The position numbers were made by a program, and so were the translations under genes. Below the pieces are notes generated by a model. It saw only the letters and a program-made list of their open reading frames with translations, had not been told where the DNA came from and ran no database searches. A stretch of DNA of 64,000 nucleotides from CAUZIZ01 sp965218775 (GTDB taxonomy: Bacteria > Acidobacteriota > UBA6911 > RPQK01 > JAJDTT01): contig CBDCLS010000005.1 of assembly GCA_965218775.1 (NCBI GenBank), positions 124,001 through 188,000 of the forward strand, in the 5' to 3' direction. Shown piece by piece: positions 17,268 to 26,775 of the stretch; position 1 is the first letter of the stretch, and each line of letters opens with the position of its first letter.

Positions 17268-19889
17268 TCAGTTATGAACGAACTCCTCAGAGGTAATGAT
17301 CGCCCAGAGGACATCCTCGAAGGCCTCTCTGCGCGAGGAGCGCTGAGCGATTATGCGTTTCAGCCCCTGCTCTTCCTCCGATGTAGGAAACCGGGATAGA
17401 GCCGCAAGGTAGAGTTCCTGGATGATTTCTCGGTCGGAATACCCGCCGCTGAGCAAGCCATCCAAACGAGACCCCGTCTGGGAAAGCTTCCCCGTGTAGG
17501 TAGATCCCACCAGAGTGTGAAGAGCCTGCTTCAGGTTGGGATCGCCATCTCGCTCCGCGACGCTGGCACGATTCGTCCGTCCGTACATGTCCAGGAAGGC
17601 GGAGGGATACATGTCCGGCACTCTGAGAGCAATGGCGCGAGTCCCAGGAGGAGCGGTCCCTTTCCAGCTGTTGTTGAAAACCTCCGGTATCCCGGTGACC
17701 TGGCTGATCGCATCTAGAAGGACTTCCGCCTCCAGGACGCGCGGGAGGCGATGCGAGTAGTTGATCTTATCTTTCTTGTTGTTTTCGTTCGACACAGAAG
17801 ACAGTTGGTAGGTCCTGGACCGGACGATGCGACCGATCAGATGTCTCAGATCGTATCCGTGTTCTCTGAAGTCCCGGGCCAGAGCTTGCAATAGCTCAGG
17901 GTGTGTGGGCGGATTCACGGACCGAAAATCGTCCACCGGGTCCACGATCCCTTTGCCCAACAGATAGCCCCAGATTCGATTCACGCTGGCTTCGGCAAAG
18001 TAGGGATGAGAGCTGATCCATCTTCCCAGTTCCAAGCGGGGGTCGGAAATTTGACTGGCGGACAGCGGAGTACCGTCCAGAAAAGCCGGCTGAACTTCCG
18101 ACTTGGTTCGAGGGTGAATGATCTTGACCGAGTCTTCTGGCTCCCCTAAATCAGGGTCTGGACCGGCAGGATCGTCGAAGATCAACACCCCATGGGTCCC
18201 GTCTCCGATCCACTCGGTGCGGCTGAGCTGCCCGAAGAAGGCTGCCATTCCCCAGAACTGATCCTGGCTCCAATTCTCGAAGGGATGGTTGTGGCACTGG
18301 GCACAGTCCAGCCGACGACCCATGAACACGCGTACCTGTTCGGCCATGATTTCTTGCGGGGGCACGCCGCTGGCATTTCCTCCCTCTCTCGAGTAGTGCC
18401 GCGAGGGTCCGTCAAACCCCTGGGCCGAGATCCGTTCCAGGGCGATCTGATCGTAGGGTTTGTTCTGGGCAATGTTGTTCCGGATCCACATCCAGTAGGC
18501 ATAGCTGTGGGGCGGCGATCCATTTTCACCGTAGGCCACTCTGAAGAGGTCGGCAAAACGGAAGGTCCAGTAGTCCACATACTCGGGCGCGTTCAGGAGA
18601 ATCTCAATCAGCTTCTCCCGTTTTCGTGGATCCCTGCTGGATAAAAACTCACGGACCCGGTTCAGAGGGGGCAGGGTCCCAGTAAGATCCAGGCAGACTC
18701 GACGCAAGAACCCGGCATCGCTGGAGCGCCCGGAGGGCACGATATTGTGCCGGCTGAGCTTACCGAAGACATGATCGTCAATGAAGTTGTGGCTCGGCTC
18801 CTTCTCGGAGTGGGACACGATGTCCGCGATCACGCCAAAGCGGGCGGTCACGACATGTCCCACCGCCCGAACCACGATCGCCGTCTCTCCTCTCGACACG
18901 GCTTGTATGACTCCCTGTGGGCTGACTTTGACGACTTCCGGATTGCTGGAAACGAACCGCACCTCATCCGTGATGTCTTCTCGTCGTCCGTTGGAGAGGT
19001 AGGCGCTTACCAGAAGCTGCTGCCGTCCCTCTCGATCCAGGATCCCTCGCATGGGGAAGACTTCGACCCGTTCGATCCGCTCGCCCTCTTGGCTTCCCTC
19101 GTCCTGGAAAGGTACTCCCTCTCTGACCCAATTCAGAATGGTCTGGTAGTCACTGGAATCCTGGGAAAATCGCTGCCCGCCCTGGTGGGGGACGCTTAGG
19201 GTGGGTTTCAAAAGCAGCAAGCTGTTTTCCGGCTCGTCCAGGTTGATGCGGGGCTTTATGGGCTCTGCCGGCTCGGCGGCCAATACCTGATAGGTGCCTC
19301 CTTCGACGATCCATTCGTGATCGTTTCGAGGGTTGAGCACGTCCAGAGAGAGCTTGAAACCTCCCTTTCCCTTGACGCTCCCATGGCACTCACTACTGTT
19401 GCACCCCCGTTTTGTCAAAACTGTACCGATGTCCCGGGCGAAGCTGAATGGGGTTTCTTCTGTCACAGATGCGACTTGGATGTGCGCTTCCGCCACCTGT
19501 CCCGCAACCTGGGCCTCCAGTTCGGTTCTTCCTTCGGCGATTGCCCTGACCCGGCCCGATTCGTCCACCTTGGCCAGCGCCGAACGCCTGATGGAAAAAC
19601 GGCTCTTGGATGTCAAATCCCTCTCCAACCCATCTGAGTATTTTCCCAGCACCAGAAACTGCTGGGAAGCTGCGGCGCCCCAGAGGGTTATCTCCGGGGG
19701 CACGATGCGAACCGACAGCAGACTCGGCCCCTGAATCGCGACCGCTTTGGGGGACAGGAGAGGCTCGGCTGAGGCAGCCACTAGAATGCAAAGAAAACAC
19801 CCTATAAGAGTCCGGGCTGAAGTCAGCCTGATGGGTCGCAACCTCGCCGGCATTTCAGTTAGAAACTGGAGTTGAGTTAGTTGTGGCAC
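17268..19889 (-). CDS. DUF1549/DUF1553 secreted protein with Ig-like (BIG2) domains
   Basis: 873 residues with a signal peptide (TLIGCFLCILVAASAEP, about 28-44). Two bacterial Ig-like segments occur (LGKYSDGLERDLTSKSRF and VSAYLSNGRREDITDEVRF). Between them lies FARDIGTVLTKRGCNSSECHGSVKGKGGFKLSL, a CxxxCH motif like that of the planctomycete-type cytochrome domain. DUF1549 (FIDDHVFGKLSRHNIVPS to VDYWTFRFADLFRV) and DUF1553 (from LGRWISSHPYFAEASVNRIWGYLLGKGIVDPVDDFR to the C-terminus) follow. These proteins accompany DUF1501 and are thought to act in extracellular degradation of complex matter, though no activity is proven. The start may be the second Met at 19853. Confidence 0.88.
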   Translation of the reverse strand: MPQLTQLQFLTEMPARLRPIRLTSARTLIGCFLCILVAASAEPLLSPKAVAIQGPSLLSVRIVPPEITLWGAAASQQFLVLGKYSDGLERDLTSKSRFSIRRSALAKVDESGRVRAIAEGRTELEAQVAGQVAEAHIQVASVTEETPFSFARDIGTVLTKRGCNSSECHGSVKGKGGFKLSLDVLNPRNDHEWIVEGGTYQVLAAEPAEPIKPRINLDEPENSLLLLKPTLSVPHQGGQRFSQDSSDYQTILNWVREGVPFQDEGSQEGERIERVEVFPMRGILDREGRQQLLVSAYLSNGRREDITDEVRFVSSNPEVVKVSPQGVIQAVSRGETAIVVRAVGHVVTARFGVIADIVSHSEKEPSHNFIDDHVFGKLSRHNIVPSGRSSDAGFLRRVCLDLTGTLPPLNRVREFLSSRDPRKREKLIEILLNAPEYVDYWTFRFADLFRVAYGENGSPPHSYAYWMWIRNNIAQNKPYDQIALERISAQGFDGPSRHYSREGGNASGVPPQEIMAEQVRVFMGRRLDCAQCHNHPFENWSQDQFWGMAAFFGQLSRTEWIGDGTHGVLIFDDPAGPDPDLGEPEDSVKIIHPRTKSEVQPAFLDGTPLSASQISDPRLELGRWISSHPYFAEASVNRIWGYLLGKGIVDPVDDFRSVNPPTHPELLQALARDFREHGYDLRHLIGRIVRSRTYQLSSVSNENNKKDKINYSHRLPRVLEAEVLLDAISQVTGIPEVFNNSWKGTAPPGTRAIALRVPDMYPSAFLDMYGRTNRASVAERDGDPNLKQALHTLVGSTYTGKLSQTGSRLDGLLSGGYSDREIIQELYLAALSRFPTSEEEQGLKRIIAQRSSRREAFEDVLWAIITSEEFVHN

Positions 19890-20030
19890 AATAGACGCTT
19901 ATTAGAGTCTAGCACCTGCGGGGAATATGCGTCCAGATCGAATGGCAGCATGGTAACCAGCTCCAGTCTGGAACAGGACGGCGTCGATGAGGGCGATGTC
20001 GAGCCAGCAGCCCTCTACGGGGACCTCTTC

Positions 20031-20894
20031 ATGAGTATCCCAGAGTCGAATCCCACGACAACGTTGAGGCTGCGACCGCTCGATGCGCCGCTCGGGGCGG
20101 AGGTGCTGGAGGTTGATCTAACCACGGTGGGCGACGCGGTCTTCGCGCAGATCTATGAATCGTTTTTTCGCCACAAAGTGCTTGTGTTTCGCAACCAGGA
20201 ACTTTCTCCTGCCGCGCAGGTAGGGTTTGCCCGTCGTTTCGGTGAGGTACAGGTGCACGTCCTGAACCAGTACCATCTAACGGAGTACCCCGAGCTCTAT
20301 TTCCTTTCGAACCTTGACGAGCATGGCCGACCGAGTGGCGAGCACCCGGATCCCGGCACGGTGTTTTGGCACACGGATGGCTCCTGGACGAAGCGGACGA
20401 CGATCGCCACTATGATGTACAGCATCGAAGTGCCGAGCGAGGGAGGACAGACTCATTTTGCGGATATGGCAGGTGCTTATCAGGGGCTCGATCCGTTAGA
20501 ACAGTCTCGCCTTGACCAGTTGTACGCGAGCCACAACTTGGACTTCTCCCGTAAACGGCGTCAAGGCGAATCGCCGCTGACCGAGGAGCAAAGACTCCAA
20601 GTACCGCCGGTCGTGCACCCGGTCGTGCGGACCCACCCCAAAACGGGTTGCCGTTGTCTCTACCTCGGGGACCATGCAGAGTCCATCGTGGGAATGGCCT
20701 ACGCGTCGGGCCGCGCGCTGATCGACGATCTCAATCTCCGGGCGATTCGCCCGGAGCTCGTTTACGACCACAATTGGCAGCCACGCGAGCTGGTTGTATG
20801 GGACAACTGCTCCGTGCTGCACCGCGCCTCTCCCTATGACACGGCACGTGAGCGTCGGGTGATGCGCCGTGCGACGGTGTTGGGTCCCGCGTAG
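20031..20894 (+). CDS. TauD/TfdA-family Fe(II)/2-oxoglutarate-dependent dioxygenase
   Basis: 287 residues from ATG 20031; the frame is open upstream but that part is not conserved. The facial triad is visible: HTD (His114, Asp116) and the distal His264 in VLHRASPYD, with Arg274-276 region as 2-oxoglutarate ligand. The group oxidises taurine, alkylsulfates, aryloxyacetates and other small organics. Substrate is open. It lies 45 bp before the sugar-isomerase gene on the same strand, so both may belong to a catabolic unit that an IS now interrupts. Confidence 0.9.
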   Translation: MSIPESNPTTTLRLRPLDAPLGAEVLEVDLTTVGDAVFAQIYESFFRHKVLVFRNQELSPAAQVGFARRFGEVQVHVLNQYHLTEYPELYFLSNLDEHGRPSGEHPDPGTVFWHTDGSWTKRTTIATMMYSIEVPSEGGQTHFADMAGAYQGLDPLEQSRLDQLYASHNLDFSRKRRQGESPLTEEQRLQVPPVVHPVVRTHPKTGCRCLYLGDHAESIVGMAYASGRALIDDLNLRAIRPELVYDHNWQPRELVVWDNCSVLHRASPYDTARERRVMRRATVLGPA

Positions 20895-21314
20895 CGACGA
20901 CCATGTTTTTCGGCGGAAGAATGTTGGCTAGTGGTTCACATGGCGGTTAGGGTTGGAGTAGCCTCCGGCACATGGGGGGTATGGGCTGCGAACGAGCCTG
21001 GAGCAACAGCCTGGGACGTATTCCTGGACGAGAGCGCAGAGGCCGGCTACGAGTGGATCGAGGCAGGACCGTTCGGCTACCTACCTACCGAGGTCGGTTT
21101 GCTCAGGGCCGAGCTCGACACGCGCGGGCTGAACCTGACCGCGACCACAGCCATGAACGGCCACCTGGATAGGCCGGAGGACTGGCCGACTATAGAAGAA
21201 GAGGTCCTGAAAACGGCGGAGCTGGGCGCTTCCCTGGGCACGAAGCACCTGGTACTGATCGACGATTTCTACACGGTGCGAGATACAGGTAAGCCGACCA
21301 TGGATGGCGAGCTA

Positions 21315-23015
21315 GTTCCCATCCCAAGGACTTTAAATAGCTGAAAATGAAGGAATAAGGTGGGGATGTGGCCTCCCTTTTTTGTCAGACCTCTTTGTTA
21401 ATCTTTTGGTGCGAACAAATTGAAAACAAAGAAGTTAACTCGAAAAAGGAGGCCCAACGTTGCGCCAGAAAACGGAAGAACGACTCCCCCTTTGCCACAT
21501 TTTCCCCGACCACCAAATGGCCCGGGAACTGGAAAAGATCTCCGAGATCCTGGACCACAATCCCCGGATCTCGGCCTTAGTTTTACAGGATCTATGTGAC
21601 ACTTCCAATCCGCAGAAAGGCGCCAGCGGACTCAGTGCCGAGTTTGTCCTACGAGCGACCCTCGTCAAACAGCTGCACGGCTTCAGCTACGAGCAGCTGG
21701 CCTTTCACCTACTCGACTCCCAGAGCTTCCGCAGTTTTGTGCGTCACCCCCTGGGCTGGATGCCGAATAGGTCCACCCTGCAGCGCAATATCTCGAAGAT
21801 CTCTGAAGCCAGCTGGAAAGAGATCAATACCGTCTTGGTGGGCTGGGCCGCTCAGAAGGGACTGGAAAAGGGCCAGCGCATCCGCCTCGATTCGACCGCC
21901 GTCGAGAGCGACATTCATCATCCGACCGACAGTGCCCTGCTCGACGATGCGGTGCGCACGGTGAGCCGGCTTCTGGGACAGCTCAAGGAGCGACAAGGCG
22001 CGCTCGAAGCCGAAGGCCAGGCGTCGACGGCGGTGGTCTTTACCAACCACAGCCGACGAGCCAAGCGGCGGGCTTTTCAGATCGCCAACGGCCGAGGAGC
22101 CAAACGCCAGCGCGCCTATCGCGATCTGTTGAAGGTCGCCCGCAAAACCTACGGCTACGGCCTCACGGCCTTGCAAGCCGATTTGCCGGCCGCCGACCTG
22201 CTGACCGTGGCGCTGCTGGTCTCCTTGGAGCATTACCTGAAGCTGATGGCCCGGGTCATCGATCAAACGGAGCGACGCGTCCTGCGCGGCGAGACCGTGC
22301 CCGCCGCCGAGAAGGTCTTTTCGATTTTTGAAGAGCATACGGACATCATCAAAAAAGGCCAGCGCGAACCGACCTATGGGCACAAGATCTTTCTGACCGG
22401 CGGTCGCTCGTCGCTGATCTTGAACTGTGAAGTCCTGGCTGGAAACCCGGCCGATGTGGGTCAGCTCCAACCCTTGCTCGGAGCCCATCGAGAGGTCTAC
22501 GGTCGCTATCCGCGTCAGATGGCGGCGGACCGGGGCTTTTACAGCCAAGCCAATTTGACCTGGGCCAAAGGGGAGGGCATCCAGGATGCCGCCTTTGATC
22601 GCAAGGGAAGTCTGCCGATCAGCGAGATGGTGCGCTCCAGCTGGCTTTACAAACAGTTGAGACGTTTTCGCGCCGGCATTGAGGGTTGTATCTCGTGGCT
22701 CAAGCGCGTCTTCGGGCTGGACCGCTGCACCTGGAAAGGCTGGGAGCACTTCCAGCAGTACGTGCAGGCTTCCGTGGTCAGCTACAACCTGCTCGTTCTG
22801 GCCCGTTTGCTTCCCTGAGACCGTTGCAGCCTCTTGGAACCCAAAACGCTCGGAGCTGCGGCCGCAGTGTCTGCAAAATCCAGCTCCGTCATCCTCCTGC
22901 TGGCGAAAAAGGGTCCACCGAGCACAAAGTGGTCTTTGCCCGCTGCCTATGGTATATTAAGTATCTTAGAATCAGCTAATTAACAAAGCTTAAAAGTCAA
23001 TTCTGGGATGGGAAC
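21315..23015 (+). mobile_element. ISNCY-like insertion sequence (1701 bp)
   Basis: The element starts with GTTCCCATCCCA and ends with the inverted TGGGATGGGAAC; similarity of the inverted ends continues through GACTTT with a small gap. A 6-bp direct repeat GAGCTA (21309-21314 and 23016-23021) flanks it. It carries one transposase gene. The host gene is restored by precise removal. Confidence 0.85.
21460..22818 (+). CDS. Transposase, ISNCY-like DDE type
   Basis: 452 residues starting from TTG 21460, with AAGGAGG (21446-21452) 7 bases before it. SAEFVLRATLVKQLHGFSYEQLAFHLLDSQSFRSFVR, then IRLDSTAVESDIHHPTDSALLDDAVRTV (first catalytic Asp), MAADRGFYSQANL (second Asp) and the C-terminal RFRAGIEGCISWLKRVFGLDRC (Glu) form a DDE layout as in the group usually labelled ISNCY. 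Intact. Whether it is IS1202-like or another ISNCY subgroup is not decided. Confidence 0.85.
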   Translation: MRQKTEERLPLCHIFPDHQMARELEKISEILDHNPRISALVLQDLCDTSNPQKGASGLSAEFVLRATLVKQLHGFSYEQLAFHLLDSQSFRSFVRHPLGWMPNRSTLQRNISKISEASWKEINTVLVGWAAQKGLEKGQRIRLDSTAVESDIHHPTDSALLDDAVRTVSRLLGQLKERQGALEAEGQASTAVVFTNHSRRAKRRAFQIANGRGAKRQRAYRDLLKVARKTYGYGLTALQADLPAADLLTVALLVSLEHYLKLMARVIDQTERRVLRGETVPAAEKVFSIFEEHTDIIKKGQREPTYGHKIFLTGGRSSLILNCEVLAGNPADVGQLQPLLGAHREVYGRYPRQMAADRGFYSQANLTWAKGEGIQDAAFDRKGSLPISEMVRSSWLYKQLRRFRAGIEGCISWLKRVFGLDRCTWKGWEHFQQYVQASVVSYNLLVLARLLP

Positions 23016-23540
23016 GAGCTAGGTGACGACGAGTGGAAACGATTGATCGACGCCACCCACAGAATAGCGGAACTCGTGGGGGAGAAGTTCGGCCTGCCTA
23101 TCGCATTTCATCCTCACACGGAAACCCATGTCGAAACCGAACGACAGCTGGAGGCCTTCCTCCGAGACACGGATCCGGAGCGCGTTTCGCTTTGCCTCGA
23201 CACCGGTCATCACGCCTTCTGCGGCGGGGACCCGGTCGAGTTCATGCGCAAGCATCACGACAGGGTCTCTTACCTGCACTTCAAGAGCCCTGACTCGGCT
23301 ATCCTCCAGAGGGTCAGGGCCGAGAGCATTCCCCTTGAGAGGGCGACCGAGATGGGTGTGTTCCGGGAGCTCAGGCTGGGAATGATCGACTTCCGGGAGA
23401 TGTCCAGGGTGCTCAGCGACACCCGGTTCGATGGCTGGGTGATGGTCGAGGACGAGCACACGCGCAGGCCGGCGCCTGCCACAACTCTACCCATTGCCAG
23501 ACGCACACGACAGTACCTCCGCGACATAGGAATGGGCTAG

Positions 23541-23700
23541 GCGAGCAACCTCATACCGCCGAGGACATTTGTATGTGGTGAGTCCCTTTCTTACCCTTGC
23601 CCGTGCCTTTGCCCGCGCCCATGCCCGAATCCTCTTTCTCATCCAGGCCCATTGTGGGAAGATGCAGGGCAAAGGCACGGGAAACTTCTTCGCAAACTTG
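23541..23700 (+). repeat. Dispersed element B, copy 1 (partial)
   Basis: Begins with GCGAGCAACCTCATACCGCC, close to the reverse complement of the right side of copy 2 at 46.2-46.3 kb. A low-complexity run of CCTTGCCCGTGCCTTTGCCC type follows (23593-23630), and a complementary GGGCAAAGGCACGGG lies at about 23667-23682. The runs can pair into a hairpin. The middle differs from the other copies. The 290-bp gap to the PhyH gene holds nothing else recognisable. Confidence 0.55.
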
Positions 23701-23830
23701 ACCAGTCTGTGAACTTTTCATCGACCAAGGGTCCCCAGGAGCCTGCGCGGCAGAATCGGACCGCTCTTCCTTACCTTATGGTTTCCCCGATCACAACGGT
23801 TCGCGCAAGAACAACTTCGCAGAGTTGGCG

Positions 23831-24823
23831 CTACGCCTGGGTCTGGCGAATGTAGACTTGATCAACCCAGTCCCAGGTTTCCCTGAAGTTCCGGCCTTCG
23901 AAAAGTCGAACCAGTGGCGCGCCCTCGTCGAAGCCGCCGTAACCACCATTCGTATTCGGACCCGCCAAAGCGCCCAGCAGCTGCCGGCGGACCGGAGTAC
24001 ACTTGGCCAGCAGCTCTGGGGGATTTTCTAGGCGGTCACCGGCTCGCTGCCAGCTGGGCCCGTAGGCGAAATACAGGTTCTTCCGTGGCACCTTGGAGGT
24101 GTTCCGAACGACGCAGTGGAACAGGCCGTTGTGCAACCCGATGGCGTCCCCCGGCTCTACCATGAGTTGGCGCGCGCCAGGAACGCTGGCATCGATCTGC
24201 TCTACCTCCCGAAATTTGGTATATGAGGTGATCTTGAGGGCATAGTCGAGGCCCCTGGGAATCTTAGGAAAGCCATGCTTGTGGCTACCCGGGATGACGC
24301 ACAGGTTGCCCATGTCGGGCCGGTCGATCTCGGTGAGAAAGAAACCGACCTTAAGCTGCATCAGTGGCATTTCGCCGTTTATTCTCGGGAAATAGTAGGG
24401 CTTGGGGCCATCGGGGTGCCACCTGTGCGCAGGCAAGGGTGTGGGCGGTCGCACCAGCGCCTGGGACCAGGTCATCTGGACAGCAGCGCCCATCTGCTCG
24501 CACACGAGGCCGAGGGTTTTAGGATTGTCTATCAGGTTCAGGAATGTTTCGTTCGGCTCCGACTGGAGACGTTTACCCATGCTGCCCTGCTCAGGGCCGA
24601 ACAGACCCTCCGCGGCTGTGTCGATTATGTTGGCGACGTCCAGTAGGGTGTCTGGATCGCGTCCCTGCCGCTGTGACTCTTCGTCCAGCTTGTCGACCTC
24701 GTCGATGACTCGTTTCACCGCTGCCTTTGACAAGGCACCTTTGACGACGAAATAGCCCTCCTCTTCCCACTGTTTTCTCTGCTGGGCAGTCATGCGCTCA
24801 AGCGAGTTAGCTGGCAGTTTCAA
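23831..24823 (-). CDS. Phytanoyl-CoA dioxygenase (PhyH) family oxygenase
   Basis: 330 residues. EEGYFVVKGALSKAAVKRVIDEVD is the N-terminal block of PhyH-like Fe(II)/2-oxoglutarate enzymes. HPD (His136, Asp138) and His236 in GLHNGLFHCVVRNTSK give the iron triad. The family hydroxylates diverse small molecules, including quaternary amines and secondary metabolites; in marine Acidobacteriota and Planctomycetes it is highly expanded. Substrate unknown. Neighbouring genes are catabolic, but none is directly co-transcribed. Confidence 0.9.
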   Translation of the reverse strand: MKLPANSLERMTAQQRKQWEEEGYFVVKGALSKAAVKRVIDEVDKLDEESQRQGRDPDTLLDVANIIDTAAEGLFGPEQGSMGKRLQSEPNETFLNLIDNPKTLGLVCEQMGAAVQMTWSQALVRPPTPLPAHRWHPDGPKPYYFPRINGEMPLMQLKVGFFLTEIDRPDMGNLCVIPGSHKHGFPKIPRGLDYALKITSYTKFREVEQIDASVPGARQLMVEPGDAIGLHNGLFHCVVRNTSKVPRKNLYFAYGPSWQRAGDRLENPPELLAKCTPVRRQLLGALAGPNTNGGYGGFDEGAPLVRLFEGRNFRETWDWVDQVYIRQTQA

Positions 24824-24930
24824 TGTCTGCTCCTCTCCAGGAAACCCAACTTAACACGGACCGCTGCCGACGGGCTATACATCCCACCCCAGCCCGACAA
24901 AGTGCGGGCCCCCCAGTGGGCACGCTGCTC

Positions 24931-26715
24931 CTACTTGAACCTCAGGGAATACAGGTCGGCATCCTTCATAACGAAGCGCAGCCGCACTGGAGTACCGGCC
25001 AAGCGTTTCAGGGGATGTTGGTCGGTCTGGCTCGCCGGACGATGCCAACGGGCTCGGCCCTCGATCTCGTCTCCCCAGATGGGAATGCAGTCCTGGAGTG
25101 AAAAACCTGGAATCGGGTGGCCATTAGCATCCTGAACCTCTAGCTGGATGCTGCCGGTGGCCGAAGTGGAGTAGTTCAGAATCAGCTCTGAACCCTGGAA
25201 GATGAGCGGCCTGGTAACCATCTCTCCTCCGGGGTATCCCGCGTTAAGGGAAGCGAACCCGTCGGTCCGCACACTCACCCGAAGCAGGTGGGCCGTGGGA
25301 TAGGTGTAGTGACGAATCACGTAGAGCGACAGCTCATCGGGTCCCGTAGCCACAATCCCACGCCCCACGATATTGGTCCGGTGGATCCAGTTGCGCCGGT
25401 CCCTGCCCGGCCGGATGAAGGCCTCCATGAAGCGGTACCAGTGGAGGCCGTCTCGGCTGCTCATGAAAACGGCATCGGAGAGGCCCGTCCTGTTGGCCCC
25501 CTCTCTCCCCTGCTCGCCAACCCCACCTGGCTGCAGGTGCATGGGAATCCTCCATGGGGAGAAGCGCTTGGGAAAGGCCAGAAAGAGGTGGGGTGCTCGG
25601 AAGTAGGGCACGGTGGCGTTGGTGTACAGGTGCTCTTGAGGGGCATCACCGTAGTCCACCCATTGACCAGCGCTCCATCGGAGGAAGTCGCTGGAGGTGG
25701 CATATTTGAGCGTTCGGATGCCACTCTTGAAGTCCCGGTATAGGGCCACATAGAGACCTCGCTCTCCATCCCAGAACGCGACGTTCTGGGAGTCGAAGTA
25801 CCCATCGGTGATGACAGGCTCCGGGCGCATCCACTTCCAGTGGAGGCCATCGTGGGAGTGGAGGGGAACCAGTCCGGGCGTCTCTCCCTTTTTTGTATAG
25901 GCCACGGCCTTGTAGCGACTCTCCGCCGGCGCCTGGGGATTGGCATCCTTGAAGGGTACGAAACGGCTAGCCCCCTTCAGGTCCAGGATGTTGTTATCTT
26001 GGGATCCCCGGAATTCAACCTGTCCCAACGACGTCCGGACCCAGTGGATTCCATCCCGGCTCTCTGCGTAGCAGGCGACCTCTTCGTGAGCTGGCATCAC
26101 CTCCTCTCCCGGCTCCAACTCTTCCTGGATGACGTAATCTGGAGCACTCCTGCCCCGATAGTTCATCCGATAGATATCCCCGTCCTGGTAGATATTGACG
26201 AAGTAGGGGATATTGCCCTCCCAGGGCCGGTCGAAGTAGAGAACCTTCTCCTCTTCTCGAGGCCGGTGAACTCTCAAATCCAGACCCTCGATATCCTTGA
26301 TAAGGTAATCGTCCACGAATAGCTCCAGACGGGAACCGATGTCCAGGGGCTCCTTGGATTGGGCCTGCCTCGCTGACGGGGCTGCTGCAGCCAAGGAGAA
26401 GGCCACGGAAGTAACTAAGTACACGATTCCATAAATACGGTGACGTTTGTGGCGAGCGCGACGGGTCGAGTCGGCGGAGCGACAACGAACGCCATGTTTT
26501 TCATAGGGGAGGAGGAGCGACAAAGGAATCGGCTCGTCCCGTCGCCACCCGTAGGGCAGATGGGGGTTGTGGACGATCTCTGCGTTGGTCGTCGTCGAAG
26601 ATGACCCAGCATCGACTTCCTCCTCCTGCCTTGATCTCACCTCACAAGCCCCATCTGTAAACGTCACCTTATTTATGGAACCGTGTACTAAGACAGCCAG
26701 CTGTCTTGTCCTCAT
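24931..26715 (-). CDS. Secreted beta-propeller protein, glycosidase-like (GH32/GH43 fold class), with element A inside its signal peptide
   Basis: The mature region begins at LDIGSRLELFVDDYLI and runs through DRPWEGNIPYFVNIYQDGD, CYAESRDGIHWVRT, YFDSQNVAFWDGERG and PYFRAPHLFLAF, the repeated blade pattern of five-bladed propeller glycosidases; a beta-sandwich ending MKDADLYSLRFK closes it. Catalytic residues cannot be assigned. Codons from ATG 26715 read MRTRQLAVL, then 273 bp of element A plus duplicate (26415-26687) without a stop, then VTSVAFSLAAAAPSARQ. Excising the insert gives a 503-residue protein with a textbook signal peptide. As it stands the fusion would be 594 residues, or a GTG in the element's end (VYLVTSVAFSL) may serve as a new start. 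Paralogues at 27.2 and 44.3 kb. Confidence 0.8.
   Translation of the reverse strand: MRTRQLAVLVHGSINKVTFTDGACEVRSRQEEEVDAGSSSTTTNAEIVHNPHLPYGWRRDEPIPLSLLLPYEKHGVRCRSADSTRRARHKRHRIYGIVYLVTSVAFSLAAAAPSARQAQSKEPLDIGSRLELFVDDYLIKDIEGLDLRVHRPREEEKVLYFDRPWEGNIPYFVNIYQDGDIYRMNYRGRSAPDYVIQEELEPGEEVMPAHEEVACYAESRDGIHWVRTSLGQVEFRGSQDNNILDLKGASRFVPFKDANPQAPAESRYKAVAYTKKGETPGLVPLHSHDGLHWKWMRPEPVITDGYFDSQNVAFWDGERGLYVALYRDFKSGIRTLKYATSSDFLRWSAGQWVDYGDAPQEHLYTNATVPYFRAPHLFLAFPKRFSPWRIPMHLQPGGVGEQGREGANRTGLSDAVFMSSRDGLHWYRFMEAFIRPGRDRRNWIHRTNIVGRGIVATGPDELSLYVIRHYTYPTAHLLRVSVRTDGFASLNAGYPGGEMVTRPLIFQGSELILNYSTSATGSIQLEVQDANGHPIPGFSLQDCIPIWGDEIEGRARWHRPASQTDQHPLKRLAGTPVRLRFVMKDADLYSLRFK
26415..26692 (-). repeat. 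Palindromic element A, copy 2 (inside a signal-peptide coding region)
   Basis: 268 bp (26420-26687) in inverse orientation to the other copies, flanked by CTAAG at 26415-26419 and 26688-26692. Plus-strand arms begin TACACGATTCCATAAATA and, read from the other end, TACACGGTTCCATAAATA, so they pair but do not resemble the arms of copy 3. Element plus one duplicate is 273 bp, a multiple of three, and has no stop in the reading frame of the host gene. Confidence 0.85.
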
Positions 26716-26775
26716 CAGCAAATCCTCCATGCAGAAAAGCGCAGGCAGTAGTAGGCGGCGACAAGGGTCCCGCCT

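Larger units (their letters stand above)
20940..23540 (+). pseudogene. Sugar phosphate isomerase/epimerase split by an insertion sequence
   Basis: The 5' part (20940-21314) encodes VRVGVASGTWGVWAANEPG and the beginning of a TIM barrel; the 3' part (23022-23540) encodes GDDEWKRLIDATHRIAELVG, PIAFHPHTETHVET and VSLCLDTGHHAFCGGDP, with the metal-binding His and Asp residues of the xylose-isomerase-like family. Removing bases 21315-23021 (IS plus one GAGCTA duplicate) rejoins the frames exactly, giving 297 residues, the usual length. The insertion is therefore precise and probably recent. IolE/IolI-like or related isomerase is likely. The 3' part could only be expressed from a promoter in the IS. 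Confidence 0.85.
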
